From Thinopyrum elongatum (Eukaryota > Streptophyta > Magnoliopsida > Poales > Poaceae), in NCBI GenBank assembly GCA_011799875.1, contig CM022301.1:324526929-324590928 (forward strand): a stretch of DNA of 64,000 nucleotides, given 5' to 3'. The translations under genes were made by a program, and so were the position numbers. Under the pieces are notes generated by a model. It searched no databases. It was not told the origin of the DNA and worked only from the letters and a program-made list of their open reading frames with translations. The stretch's first letter is position 1. Every line of letters begins with the position of its first letter. Shown here one piece after another: positions 1 through 11,183 of the stretch.

Positions 1-938
1 GGGGGAAATTGCGCAAGGGAGGCGGTGTGGGTTGAGGACCTCGACGACGCGCAAATACCCGGCACTAGAAACTACTAACATCAAACGAAGAAGCTGAGAG
101 GGAGAAGAAGAACACAAAACGAAAAACGAAAAAAAATAGAGGAGGAGATCGATGCGCTTGGGTCGTCAAGATCGCACCCTCCCTACCAAGAAGCAGAGCA
201 GAATCCGGGAGCAGAGGAAGCACAACGAAATGCCCTGATCTGACTCACACGATAGAAAGTGCTGCTTAATGAGGAAGAAGGAGGGAGAGAAAAATGAGGG
301 TTTTTGGGTCGCCACAGTTCTTTACCTCCGGGGCTTGGAGAAGAGTGGGGAAAGGTAGGCTTGTCACTTGTGAGTGAGTTGCTAGGGCAACGACAGTTTC
401 TGTTGTGTTTCCCCACCCTGCTGCCGCGGAAATAAATAGTCGGCCTTGTAGATGAGGATCAATGGAAGGGGCCAAGACCCTACTGTGAAAATCATTGCGA
501 GTACTACCGGATTCAGTTTGCTGTCAGCAGGCGCCAATTTTTGATTCTTTTGGAAAAGTTAAGCAAGATTTGACTCTGGTTTAAAAAAAATCGGGATCTG
601 ACCCTTTTTCTACCATAAGAATCGATGGCGGTAGGTATAACTGCTTGCCGCCAGGGGCCCTGTCTGTAGGGTTAACCGTAGTCAACGGTGGCCATTGGGT
701 GTGGCTGACATGGCTTAACGGCCTATCGCCAACGAGCCTGGAGGTAGCATGGTAAACCCTATCGCCAACGAGTCTGGCGGTATGGTGGAACACCCGTCCC
801 CCCTACTCCCCCCCCCCAAAAAAACCCGAAAACCCGTAATGTTGCAAGGGAGGAAAAAAATATGCGGTAGGCAGTGCAACCCTACCGCCGTCGACCTCGG
901 CGATAGGGGGGTATAGGTATTGTATCCAAAACATCATA
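1..938. other. Downstream flank of the PMD pseudogene, no convincing gene
   Basis: No open frame here looks coding; the short minus-strand frames at 183-793 have no recognisable domain. The stretch holds an AG-rich tract near 100-150 and a C-rich/A-rich run near 795-830. The phrase ctatcgccaacgag occurs twice near 720-776, each followed by a ctgg-rich 'gcggta' motif, and related 'accgcc' phrases recur at 630-660 and 880-910. It lies just beyond the 3' end of the minus-strand PMD pseudogene and could be subterminal sequence of a transposon carrying that gene, but no terminal repeat was identified. Confidence 0.35.
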
Positions 939-1349
939 CTCCCTCCGTTCCATAATGTACTTCATATAAATTTTTTGAAAAGTCAAGCCTCATAAACTTT
1001 GACCAAGTTTATGGAGAAAATATTTAAATCTAGAATGTCAAACATATATGTTAGATTCACCATAAGATGTAGTATCATACGTAATATATTTGGCATTGTA
1101 GACCCCGTTCAAGAAATCGTCCGATTAATCAGTTAACTTGCCAATTAATCCCTACTCATAGGGTCACCGAGTAGCCAATAAACTGATAAATCATCCAATT
1201 AATTGATTAAATGGTCGATCAACTTGCCGATTAGCCTATTAATCCCCTACTCGCCAGTCAACCGAGCAGGTACCAGTTAATGATTTCCTCAACAATGATT
1301 GTAGATATAAATAGTTTTTTATATAAACTTAATCAAAGTTTGCAAAGTC
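939..1349. mobile_element. Stowaway-type MITE remnant, interrupted by another MITE
   Basis: The left end reads ctccctccgttccataatg directly after a TA (937-938), the hallmark of Triticeae Stowaway (Tc1/mariner) MITEs. The interior carries the usual 'cataaactttgaccaagttt' type sequence. The second half resumes at 1306 after a 195-bp insertion and ends near 1349 ('aaactt..tcaaagtttgcaaagt') without the expected inverted ctccctccg terminus, so the right end is missing. The truncation point coincides with the stop codon of the PMD pseudogene. Confidence 0.75.
1103..1297. mobile_element. hAT-like MITE inside the Stowaway remnant
   Basis: A 195-bp non-coding insert is flanked by a perfect 8-bp direct repeat attgtaga (1095-1102 and 1298-1305). 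An 8-bp target duplication is typical of hAT elements. The ends form an imperfect inverted repeat: left ccccgttcaagaaatc, and the reverse complement of the right end cattgttgaggaaatc (10 of 16 matches). The interior is rich in attaatc/gattaat motifs. Removing the insert rejoins the Stowaway sequence. Family assignment rests on the duplication length and TIR style only. Confidence 0.75.
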
Positions 1350-4300
1350 ACTCTTCGAGCGAGTCTCTTGCGTTGTTGTTACGCGACGAGAACGCTAAAA
1401 CGGGGATGGACTCTTCCATTGCTTTTCTGGTTATTTCCCCCCTTTTGTCCAGGGTTGGTTGAGTGAGTGGAGGTCTATCATCCTCGTCGTACTCCTCCTT
1501 GCCACCCTCTTCCTCTTCTCCCTCAGCTTCTCCCTTGGCTTGCTCCTCATCCTCTTCTTCCTCATCTTCCTCGTCCTCCTCAACAATGCGAGGGGACGAG
1601 GCGGCATGGCTACAGGTGTTGGAAATATGCCCTAGAGACAATAATATTTGTATTATTATATTTTCATATTCATAATTAAGAGTTTATATTTCATGTCATA
1701 ACTGCTATGATCCTGGAATACGTGGTTCAGTGGAAAACTCATATGCACGCGTGGAATGATAAACTGTTAAATCAAAGGTTCCTAGTATTGCCTCTCGGAC
1801 TAGCTCAAGTGTTGTTGGTGATCACGTTTTTTGGATCTTAGGATATTGTTAACTGTAACGATAGTCCTAAAATAACATTGAGATTATGACGTTGGAAGAA
1901 CGATCATATTGAATCGATCCAAACTTGTTTGTTGTGAATTGGATTAATATTGTCTCTATTCAATTGTAATAACACAGAGTATTAACGTGTGATCTTGCTC
2001 CTTAGACCATGAGAGTATCGTTGTCACTTCTTACCGTATAATGGGATTTGGGTTGCTCAAACATCATCTGTAGCACGGTGATCATAACGACAACCTGTAG
2101 GTTCATCGAAAAGTTTAACAAGTGGCCGGATAGCTCAAGAGTGGGATTTGCTCCTCCGATGATGGAGAGATATTCTCAGGGCCATCTCGGTGTGACAGCA
2201 TCAATCATCATCTGGCCAGACACAGGTGACTTCATCACGGGGATGCCGAAAAACAATAACGAGAAAGAAGAACAAAACCGGTAACGAGGATTTTGGTATA
2301 GTGAGTATGGTCATGACTTAGGAGGGTACCGATGCATCCCGGGTTTTGTGAAGTATCGCGAAGCAAAGGGAACATCACATGATAACCAAAGGTTCACTCG
2401 AATATCATTTGTATACTCATAGGGATCGGTATGGACGTCCACGGTCCCGCTGTAGTCATTGAACGAACGGTTTCGTTCATGTCTATGAATTACCAAACCT
2501 ATGGGTCACAAGCTTAAGACAATCACGATCTGCTGAGTGTTAGTAGGAAGGGAGTGATGAGAATATATTTGTGGAATTATTTAATTAATATCCAGAATAG
2601 TTCCGAGAGGATCCGGAAGCGTTACGGGGTCACCGGAAGGGTTTCGGTGAATATCGGGCAATACCGGGTATTGCCGATAAATTATATATAGGTGAAAATG
2701 TTTTCGGGGATGTTAAAAATATATAGAATGGTCTAGAAGTATTTAGAACATTTTATATTTAACTTACATATCAACGGGCCTAAAAAGGTCAAACCGAAGA
2801 AAGAGAATTGGGCCACCAAAGCCCAAAAGGAAGTGGCGCCCCCTTTCCATGTAGGTGGGGCGGCGAATCCTACTTGGGGAGGAGATTGGACTCCTCCCCT
2901 TGGCTGGCGCACCAAGGAGGGTCCTTCCCTCCTTGGTGGCAGCCCTCCCTCTCCCCAAAACCTATATATACATGAGGTTTTGTGCTCTTTGACATATACA
3001 AGTTTTGGAGCCTCCTCTAGTTCTTCTAGTTCTAGTTCTAGTTGGTTCTAGTTAACTAATTACAGCTAGGCTAATCCTCGTGTTCTCATAATTAGAAGCC
3101 TGGTGTGGTTCTAATCTCCTCCCTCTAATTCTCCGGCGACGATTAGCTCTCGACAGCGAAGCGCTGCCGGATCATGAAGGTCGCACGCTTGCAACCAAGT
3201 AGAGAGGTCGTGCTTTCGTTCTTTAGTTCAAGCGGCTATTCATGGGCGGTATGAGGGATCGTTCATTAACGGTTCGAGGGACTCCAAGTACGATCTACAA
3301 CCCGGTGGCGGTAACGATCATGATCCCAACCCATTATGCATCTTCATATTGATCTTGGGTGATCATAGGTGCGATTGTTTTTGTTTTCTACTACATTTCC
3401 CAACAAGAGGAACCTCCACCGGCATGGCTCGATGAAGCGATGGTACATGTCGATGGTCCAGGAACATGCACATCAGTTGGGCTAGCGCACCCAAGCATGC
3501 TCACTAGCTTGTGACAACGTTTCATGAACTTCTGCAATAACAAATAAACAAAAACATGATATGGATCAAGTTTATGGTTATGGATCTAGCAGTGAGAAAT
3601 ACTATACTAGATTATGGCTAGTCTCAAAGTAAGTGACAAAAACATGACATGTACCAAGAATGTGGTTACTCGAGCATACGGCTAGGCTGAAACTTACCTT
3701 CGACAGTTCCCTCAGCTTGTTGTCAGATTCCGCGGTCTCGGGTCGTAAAGTAGCGCATTCGAGGCATAAAAATGCTTCTGCTCAGCTCGAAAGCCTATAA
3801 ATGTCAGCATCATGAATAAGTTAGTGACAATGACTAAAGTAGATTCTCCTTCAAATGTGGGCACCAAGCAATTGAACACAACTTACCACTCAATTCATTA
3901 GGGGTGCATACTCCCTAAATTCACCGAAGGACTCTTTGATGTTGGCATTGTAGGCTTCATCCTCGGGGTCATCCGCCTGTAGTGATGCAATATTCGCTGC
4001 CATCCACTGTGGCCTCAGGCACACACGACACTTTACGCCATCATCATACCAACTCATATGTCGATCGTACGCCTCCCAGTCAACCACTATCTTCTCCCCA
4101 TCTTTGCGATACCTCCTCTCGTCCCACACTTTCATGTACTCCGTGTGCTCTTTTCCCCAGTCTGATATCACCTGACAATTCTTTCTACTCTTCCAGCAAG
4201 GCATATGAAATAATAAAACATAAATAATCATACAAAGAACAAACCATACAAAAACATATAGAGATTAATGCCCTCACTGGTGAAGTTCGAAACCATGAGT

Positions 4301-4390
4301 ATTGGTATCCTTCGGTGGGGTGTGTTGAATTTACCAAATTTCAAGGCCACGCGCTATGGTACGTACCACCCGACAGTGTATACGCACATC
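1348..4390 (-). pseudogene. Plant mobile domain (MAIN-like) pseudogene, 3' half
   Basis: This is the C-terminal half of the gene whose 5' half is at 61153-62040. Exon 3 resumes at 4390 and runs to 4278 (donor gtgagg), with residues CVYTVGWYVP, a TAG stop, then RVALKFGKF and a 1-bp frameshift before the typical TPPK..THGFELHQ stretch. Exon 4 is 4184-3887 (QKNCQVISDWGKEH... to YAPLMN, then TGA). Exon 5 is about 3794-3698 (AESDNKLRELSK in the favoured frame). Exon 6 starts at 3531 (KFMKRCHKLVSMLGCASP), is interrupted by the solo LTR 1617-3405, and continues in frame from 1616 into a strongly acidic Glu/Asp tail, ending at TGA 1348-1350. PMD proteins are found in transposons and as domesticated MAIN/MAIL genes. 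The family call comes from residue pattern and exon layout. Several stops and a frameshift make it a pseudogene. Confidence 0.8.
1617..3405 (+). mobile_element. Solo LTR of a copia-type retrotransposon in the PMD last exon
   Basis: The sequence opens tgttggaaatatgccctaga and closes ttcccaaca, matching the inverted ends and opening of Angela/BARE-like copia LTRs, though the body differs from the Angela LTRs at 31.6 and 38.4 kb. A TATA-like tatatata lies at 2963-2970, giving plus orientation. No internal domain or second LTR is present, so it is a solo LTR left by intra-element recombination. The flanking 5-mers acagg (1612-1616) and agagg (3406-3410) differ at one base. Removing the LTR and one 5-mer rejoins the acidic C-terminal exon of the PMD pseudogene in frame, which confirms the boundaries. 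Confidence 0.85.
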
Positions 4391-5674
4391 TGTAAGTGCA
4401 TCTAGTGCCATCCTTTGTTGGTTTTGGAGTATTGAAGACAAACTTGGTTGTAGGACTAATGGGTTTGTGAAATTCACAGGTGAACACAGGTAGAAGTCCC
4501 TATTGATTTCGTTTACCCATCGAAGATGACCCGTAAAAATGTATGAAGACATTGAAGACAATGGTGGTTCACGAAGACATTCGTGTTGAAGATAATGACA
4601 CGTGAAGACATTCGCTTGAAGTCAATGGAATGCAAAGACATAATTTCTTTGCAGTTTCATTTTCTTCTTTCATAAGTCGTAGGAACCACTGAACTGTTAA
4701 GTGGGGTCGAAGTAAACAAAGTCAAAAAACTGATGTGATGCTCAACCTAAATCCTTTGTCTTCGATCCTGTGTTGGATAAGTCAGCTTTACTTGTAGCCC
4801 AAGTAAAGTTGTCGCATGGGTTCAAATTCCGACAGTTGGACACGTGTCAGTTCCCCAATGACCCAAGGTCATTTCAGACAAATCATGTCGGGTTGCCCCT
4901 GGCTATAAATAACCACCCCTTCCACCATAAGTTGGTGGCTGCTCCAAGTTGAGTGTACGGCTTTTGTCATTTGAGAGAAACCCACCTCTGAAGCCTTTGA
5001 GAGAGAATCCTTGCGAGGACAAACCAAAACACCTAGAGCCCAAAGTGATTGAGCATCACTGAAGACATTCTGTTCTGAGTGAACTGAAGACTTATTACAC
5101 TTGAAGACTGTGATCTTCTAGTTGGCTAGGCGTCATGTTCTGAGCATCCAAGAGTCATTGTGGATTGCTGGTGAACGAAGTCTATGAAGGTTTGGAAGTC
5201 TACCTTGAAGACTTACCTGAGTGATTGGGCGAGGTCTTGGTGACCTTAGCTCAAGGGGGATAAGGTGAAGGCAAGGTCTTCTGAGTTCAATCTTAGCCTC
5301 CCTAACCAGATGTACAACCGTCACAGCAGTTGGAACTGGTCAAACAAATCATTGTCTTCCCCGAGCTACTGGTTCCATCCTCTCCCTCTTTTACTTACCA
5401 CATCATATTGTGAATCCTTTGCTTGCATGTCTGCATTTGAAGATATTCCCTGAATCCATTCATCTATTTGCTCATTTGTCTTCATGCTTCTTGTGTTTAT
5501 CCTCAATGCATGCATCCATGTATGATGTCTACACCTGCTATGCATTCTCATCTTAATCACCATTGTAGTTACATCTTGTATTGCTTCCGCTATCTTCGAA
5601 GACATTGCCTATTTTTGAATCCTTTCATAAAAATCACCTATTCACCCCCCTCTAGTCGATAACTAGCACTTTCA
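4391..5674 (+). repeat. 5' LTR of the Sirevirus-like element
   Basis: This 1284-bp LTR begins tgtaagtgcatc and ends agcactttca. A TATA-like tataaat lies at 4904-4910. It aligns along its length with 59817-61152 but is 52 bp shorter. It lacks a roughly 30-bp segment present near 60190 and one copy of a tandem 'cctttgagag' unit present near 60440-60470 in the 3' LTR. Confidence 0.9.
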
Positions 5675-5690
5675 ATTGGTATCCCAGCAA
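5675..5690 (+). other. Primer binding site of the Sirevirus-like element
   Basis: Directly after the LTR the sequence reads attggtatcccagc, close to the tggtatcagagc complement of initiator tRNA-Met used by most plant copia elements. Two internal bases deviate from consensus. Confidence 0.75.
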
Positions 5691-5741
5691 GGTACTCCCT
5701 TGTTCTGTGTGATTCGGTTTAACCACTTGGAGTTTTAGCTA

Positions 5742-6876
5742 TGTCGACTACAGGGATAATCAAGGTTTCCGCTGCTTGCCCGTCTTTGATGGCACTGATT
5801 ACCCCTACTGGAAGAATAAGTTGTGCATGCATCTTGAAACCATTGACAACGACCTCTGGTATGTCATCAGGACTGGAGTTCCCAAGGTCGGTGAAGGTGT
5901 CACCGCCGTTGATGTGAAGAGTTTCGCACAACTGGACTCGACCGCCAAGAACATCATCTGTGGTCATCTGACCAAGGGGCAGTATGGCCGTGTGAGTGCT
6001 CTGGATTCTGCGAAGCTAGTCTAGGACTAGCTCTCCAAGGTCAATGAAGGCATCTCATCTTAGTGAGACTCAAGAATCGATATTCTTTGCAATCTCTTCA
6101 CGCGCTTCAAGAGGCTTGACAATGAGAACGTCCAGCTCACCTTCGACCATCTTACTGATATCACCAATGAGCTACATGCACTCAGGGCCACTAACATTAC
6201 CAAGCATGAAGTTGTTAAGAAGCTATTGAGATCACTTGACAGCTTGTTTTCCACTCTATCATTGATGATCCAAGGACATCCAGACTTCAAGAAACTGGAT
6301 CCTGCTGATATACTAGAGAGGCTCAATACTCATGAATTCCATCTATCTGAGAAGAGAGATATCTATGGCCCTAACTATGAGCGATCACGTGCTTTGAAGG
6401 CAAAGGTTGTATCTTCATCTGAAGACCCTGACCATAGTTCAAGTGGCCCTGAAGACTTTGGCAAGGAACTTACAATGCTTGTGAGGAAGTTCCAGAAGTT
6501 CTCCAAGAAAAATTGCTTCGGAAAGCCTTCAAAATACAACCCGAAGAATGTTGAGGCTTCCACCCGGGACTACAAAAAGAGAACCTGCCACAAATGCATG
6601 AAGCTAGGCCACTACATATATGAGTGTCCTCAATGGGAAAAGGAAGCCAAGAAAAATAAGAAGAGTAAGGAATATGACTCTGGCAATAAGAAAAGAAGAA
6701 GAAGAAGAAATCCTCAAAGTCTTCTTCAAAGTCTTCATATCACAAGAAGAGCTCGTGTGGCAAAGCTCGTGCATTTATCGGCAAGGAAATGGATTCAGAG
6801 GAGGAGTCTGCTTCAAAGGAGGCGGAGATGGAGTCAGAGGAGGAGTCTGATTCAGGCATGGCAAGCCTGGCTCTAG
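5742..6876 (+). pseudogene. gag: gag (N-terminal and zinc-knuckle part) of the Sirevirus-like element
   Basis: The probable start is ATG 5742, the first after the primer binding site. The conserved copia gag stretch FDGTDYPYWKNKLCMH follows in another frame from 5776, so there is an early frameshift, and TAG at about 6022 interrupts the sequence further. The frame 6226-6876 holds the middle gag segment (LLRSLDSLFSTLSLMI type) and a CCHC zinc knuckle CHKCMKLGHYIYEC near 6586-6630, followed by a basic Lys/Arg run. Gag packages the element's RNA in cytoplasmic particles; the knuckle binds nucleic acid. At least three frames are needed to read it, so it is a pseudogene. Confidence 0.82.
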
Positions 6877-6980
6877 CTTAAGCATTCGTCGCCAAGTCCA
6901 TTTTAAGCACTGAAGACAATGGTTACGTCTCCAATGCTAAAGCCAATGATGATGACGAATCTGCTCCTCCCTACTGCTTC

Positions 6981-7628
6981 ATGGCAAAAGGCGCTAAGGT
7001 AACATCCCGCGCTGCCTACTTTGATACCTCTAGTGAAGATGACTCTGAGTGTGGATCCAAACCTAGCTATAAGACACTTGCTAAAATTGCACCTAAACAA
7101 CAAACTGCTATGGAAAAGATTCAAAAACTATTAGACAAAAGTGATGACCTGTTGGACGAGGAAATGAATCGAACTCAATCCTTAATTGAAGACATAAAAA
7201 TTCTTCGAATTAAGTATGAGGAGCTTAAAAGTCGTCATGAAACCCTCTCAGCTGATCATGAGAAGCTTTCCTATGACTATCTTCAAAGGAAGCAAGATCT
7301 AGAGAAACTGAGAGCATCTCATGATGATCTTCGAACTAAAAATGATTCACTACTTGATCAACAGATCAGTTCCGCTCAGGAAGAGTTTGTGCCACCTTGC
7401 TTAAAACTCCTTGAGCGTGAAAATGCTATTTCTTCTGCTGAATGTTCAAATGCTTCAGATAATGCAATATCTTCAACTGCTGATGTAGTCATTAACCCCT
7501 CATCTGAGGAAACCACTACTATTGCTGATGAGAATGCTAGGTTGAAGACATTGCTTGAAACAGGCATGTACAAAATCCTCAAAGGGCAGCAAACTCTTTG
7601 CGATGTGTCCTCAAGAAGCAAATCTTGA
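6981..7628 (+). pseudogene. Coiled-coil region between gag and protease (Sirevirus-like)
   Basis: An open frame of 215 codons starts MAKGAKVTSRAAYFDTSSED and continues with long Lys/Glu/Leu-rich heptad-like stretches at about residues 45-130 (KIQKLLDKSDDLLDEE, KYEELKSRHETLSADHEKL). It ends at TGA 7626-7628. Sirevirus gag polyproteins carry such coiled coils downstream of the zinc knuckle. In an intact relative this would be continuous with gag and with the following segment that contains SYWTPEQYPKTTWV and the NCANPIMIDKSF region (7640-8050), which here sits in other frames. I see no catalytic motif in this part. Confidence 0.7.
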
Positions 7629-8906
7629 ACTGAAACCCTAGGAAAGAGGGCGTTGGTTTCGAAAGGAACATGAATGTAGATGGTTCATACTGGACACCTG
7701 AGTAGTACCCCAAAACCACATGGGTTGCTGCAAAGGAACCTCCAGTGGATCCATCCACATTATCTGGCTATAACTGTGCTAACCCTATCATGATTGATAA
7801 GTCATTTGACTCCAATTATAAGTTGTTCAAGAATCAGGATGGTGAAATGTTTGCCAGGTTTATTGGTACTAACTGCAGGAATGGTTCTCCTATGAAGAAG
7901 ATCTGGGTTTCCAAAAGTCTTCTTGAAAAGCTTCCTGTGAATGTCATCATGACACCACCAGGAAAGAAGACAAACCCCGACCAAAGGCTTCAAATGGTCC
8001 TAAGTCTTCACACAGGCATAGAACCACGCATGGTCGTCCTAACGCCAATGTTTTGCAGGGAAACAATGACCACACTCATGAATATGAGCACTATCCTTCG
8101 AACCATTATGTTCACAAATCGAAGAATTTTTCTGCTTATTCATATGAGTACTATACACCCCTTGCGAAACTATTTGCTAGGGCTTCAAAGCCAAAATTCT
8201 CAGATGCTACGCTTAGAATCATTGCTTGTAAGCCACCCCTTCAGATGTGGGTGATTAAGAAGAATTAACTTCTCTTGCAGGGTTGGGTCTCCAGCCGGAA
8301 AGCATTGGACTCCGAAGACAATGTTGGAGACCTGATGAAACTTATGGGGCGCAAGATAAAATGCCCCAATGGACTTACTATGTTTTTCTTTCCATACTCT
8401 ACCTATCCCGAAATCTTCATGCATGTATACATGTCGATGTCTAGAAGTCTATGAAAGTACTTCACATCTGCTATGGACCAAAACGCTAATCCTCATTGGT
8501 CTCTGAAGATAATGCTGAATACCTGAAAAATCTTGTTGGACGCAAGATAAATGTCAAAATGGTCTTACCATTTATTTCGTCCATGAGTTTCTTGATGATC
8601 GTCCTATCATATCCTCCATGAAATCTACCTATACTGAACGCCTTTATCGATACATGTTTGTTCTTCACAACAGTCTTTGTGAAGATTATCCTACTAACTG
8701 CACTATATGGTACATCTCCGAAAGCTACTGAATGGATCCTAGACAGTGGCTGCACTAACCACGTGACTGGTGACTCGAGTCTTCTCATGGACTCTACTCT
8801 TCGACCGTCTTCAAAAAGTCATATTACATTCGCTGACACTGGGAAAAGCAAGGTATTGGGTCTAGGTAGGGTTGCTATCTCAAAGATTAACACATGGATA
8901 AAGTGA
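7629..8906 (+). pseudogene. Pre-protease linker and aspartic protease of the Sirevirus-like element
   Basis: The first part (7640-8050) encodes a Sirevirus-style linker with TLSGYNCANPIMIDKSFDSN and GTNCRNGSPMKKIWV, after which the frame is lost. The protease core is at about 8725-8880: ATEWILDSGCTNHVTGD, where DSG is the retropepsin active-site triplet, followed by ITFADTGKSKVLGLG, a typical copia protease flap/strand region. The protease would cut the Gag-Pol polyprotein. An open frame covers 8658-8906 only; frames before and after differ, so the unit is dead. Confidence 0.78.
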
Positions 8907-8981
8907 TGCTTGTTGAATCCCTTGGATACAACCTAATGTCAGTCTCAATGCTTTGTCATCTTTGAAAAATATCAATGTCTT

Positions 8982-9992
8982 GTGCTAATGGCTTTTGACA
9001 AATCTCAAGCCTTCGAAGGTTATCGAAGAGGTGACTTGTACATGGTAGATTTCTCCGCAGGACCACAACTTGCCGTATGTCTTCTAGCAAAAGCTTCAGA
9101 GTGTTGGCTCTGGCATCGAAGGCTAGGACATCTGGGCATGAGGAACTTGTACACCCTTGTGAAGAAGAAGCACATCATAGGGATCGAGGGTGTCAATTTC
9201 AAGAAGGATCATCTATGTGGAGCTTGTGAAGCCCGAAAGATGACTAGGGCCAAGCACCCCTCGAAGACAATCATGACGACTACGCGTCCCTTCGAGCTAC
9301 TACACATGGACTTGTTTGGCCCTACTCACTACTCTACCCTTACTACTACTGCACATCTTTATGGCTTCATGATTGTTGATAATTATTCTCGATATACTTG
9401 GGTGCACATAATCCTGTATAAGACTGAAGTGCAAGATGTCTTCAGAAGGTTCCCCAATCGTGTTGTGACCAACTATGGCGTCAAGATCAAGCACATCCAT
9501 AGTGACAATGGCACTGAGTTCAAGAACACTGGGCTTGACCCTTGTCTTGGCACTCTTGGCATCACACATGAGCTATCTGCTCCATACAATCCCCAGCAGA
9601 ATGGCATCGTGGAGCGCAAGAACAAGACTCTCATTGAGATGGCACACATGATGCTTGATGAATACAAGACACCACGCAAGTGGTGGCCTGAAGCCATTGA
9701 CACTGCATGCCATATCATCAATAGAGTTTATCTTCGCAAGTTCTTGAAGAAAACATCCTATGAACTAATCACTGGTAAGAAGCCAAATGTAAGTTATTTC
9801 AAAGTATTTAGTGCTAGGTTTTGGATAAGGGATCCACATCACACTTCCAAATTTGCACCGAAAGCACATGAGGGTTTTATGCTTGGCTATGGAAAGGATT
9901 CACACACCTACAGAGTCTTCAACCTCTTTCACTACAAAGTGGTTGAAACTGTAGATGGGCAGTTCGATGAGACTAACGGCTGGCAAAGATAG
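8982..9992 (+). pseudogene. Integrase of the Sirevirus-like element
   Basis: A 336-codon open frame, still largely intact. It begins with a GAG-pre-integrase segment (DLYMVDF). The zinc-binding HHCC motif follows (WHRRLGHLG ... CGACEARK, about residues 44-87). The DDE catalytic core has D in LHMDLFG (about residue 109), D in HSDNGTEF (about 175) and E in QQNGIVERKN (about 211). The C-terminal part ends ETVDGQFDETNGWQR before a TAG. Integrase joins the cDNA to host DNA and makes the 5-bp target duplication. All catalytic residues are visible, but upstream and downstream frames are broken. Confidence 0.88.
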
Positions 9993-10220
9993 CACCTTCC
10001 AAATGTGCTAGATGAAGTACCTCCTAGTGAATCCATCAAGCTAATGGGTACTAGAGAAATCATACCCATCGAGGAACACAGAGAAGAAGTTGCGATTCCA
10101 GCTCCTGTTTAGCGCGAAGACAATGCTCAGCCTAAAGATAATGTTGAAACTGAAGACAATGTTGCTGGCAGTGATGATAATGCACAGCCGCAACAGAGTC
10201 TTCGCCTTGTTCATCCTCGA

Positions 10221-11183
10221 GTGGCCAATGAAGTTCAGATTGAGAAGATACTTGACAACATCAATGCACCTGATCCTCTCACCCGATCAAGAGCTATGCA
10301 TCTAACCAACTTTTGTGGTCACTTTGCATTCGTCTCTATCATGGAACCCACCAAAGTTGATGAAGCCTTCATGGAACCTGAATGGATTCAAGCTATGCAA
10401 CAAGAGCTTCAGCAATTTGAGCTCAATAATGCGTGGGAGCTAGTCAAATGTCATGATCCATGCAAGCACAACATCATTGGTACCAAATGGATCTACCACA
10501 ACAGGCAAGATGAACATGGTCAAGTTGTCAGAAACAAAGCTCGTCTTGTTGCACAAGGATATGCACAATTTGAAGGAATTCACTTTGATGAAACTTTTGC
10601 TCCTGTGGCTAGGCTTGAAGCCATTCGCATACTACTAGCCTATGCCAACCATCATGATATCCTCTTATATCAAATGGATGTGAAGAGTGCCTTTCTGAAT
10701 GGAAAAATTGAAGAAGAAGTATATGTTGCACAACCACCTAGTTTTGAAGATCCAAAGCATCCTGACAAGGTCTACAAGCTCAACAAGGCACTATATGGCC
10801 TCAAACAAGCACCTTGAGCTTGGTATGACACACTCAAAGAATTCCTGAAGAGCAAAGGCTTCAAACACGGTTCTCTGGATCCCACTCTCCTCACGAAGAC
10901 ATATGACGGAGAACTATTTGTTTGCCAAATCTATGTGAATGACATTATCTTTGGATGCACTGAAAAAAGATACAGTGATGAGTTCAGTCATATGATGCAA
11001 GAGCAATACCAGATGTCCATGATAGGAGAGTTGAAATTCTTCCTTGGTCTCCAAATTCACCAACAACGCAATGGCATCTTCATATCTCAAGGACTGTCTA
11101 AAGAAGTTTGGTATGCAAGACTACAAGGGTTGCAAGAAGACAATGCCAACCAATGGTCAACTGAGCTCCAACAACAATGGTAA
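10221..11183 (+). pseudogene. Reverse transcriptase of the Sirevirus-like element
   Basis: RVT_2-type reverse transcriptase. Conserved stretches are [54 protein letters not shown] and the catalytic-aspartate block [12 protein letters not shown]. These are followed by [16 protein letters not shown] and an in-frame TGA at 10815-10817, where the family has a sense codon before AWYD. The frame resumes to give CQIYVNDIIFG near 10930-10960. Copia RTs have YVDD here, so the second metal-binding aspartate is replaced by asparagine. Frames change again near 11100. Two independent lesions argue against activity. Confidence 0.86.

Noticed and set aside
1463..1675. Plus-strand Ser-rich ORF
   Set aside because: It is the complement of the Glu/Asp-rich PMD tail, which is in frame with upstream exons.
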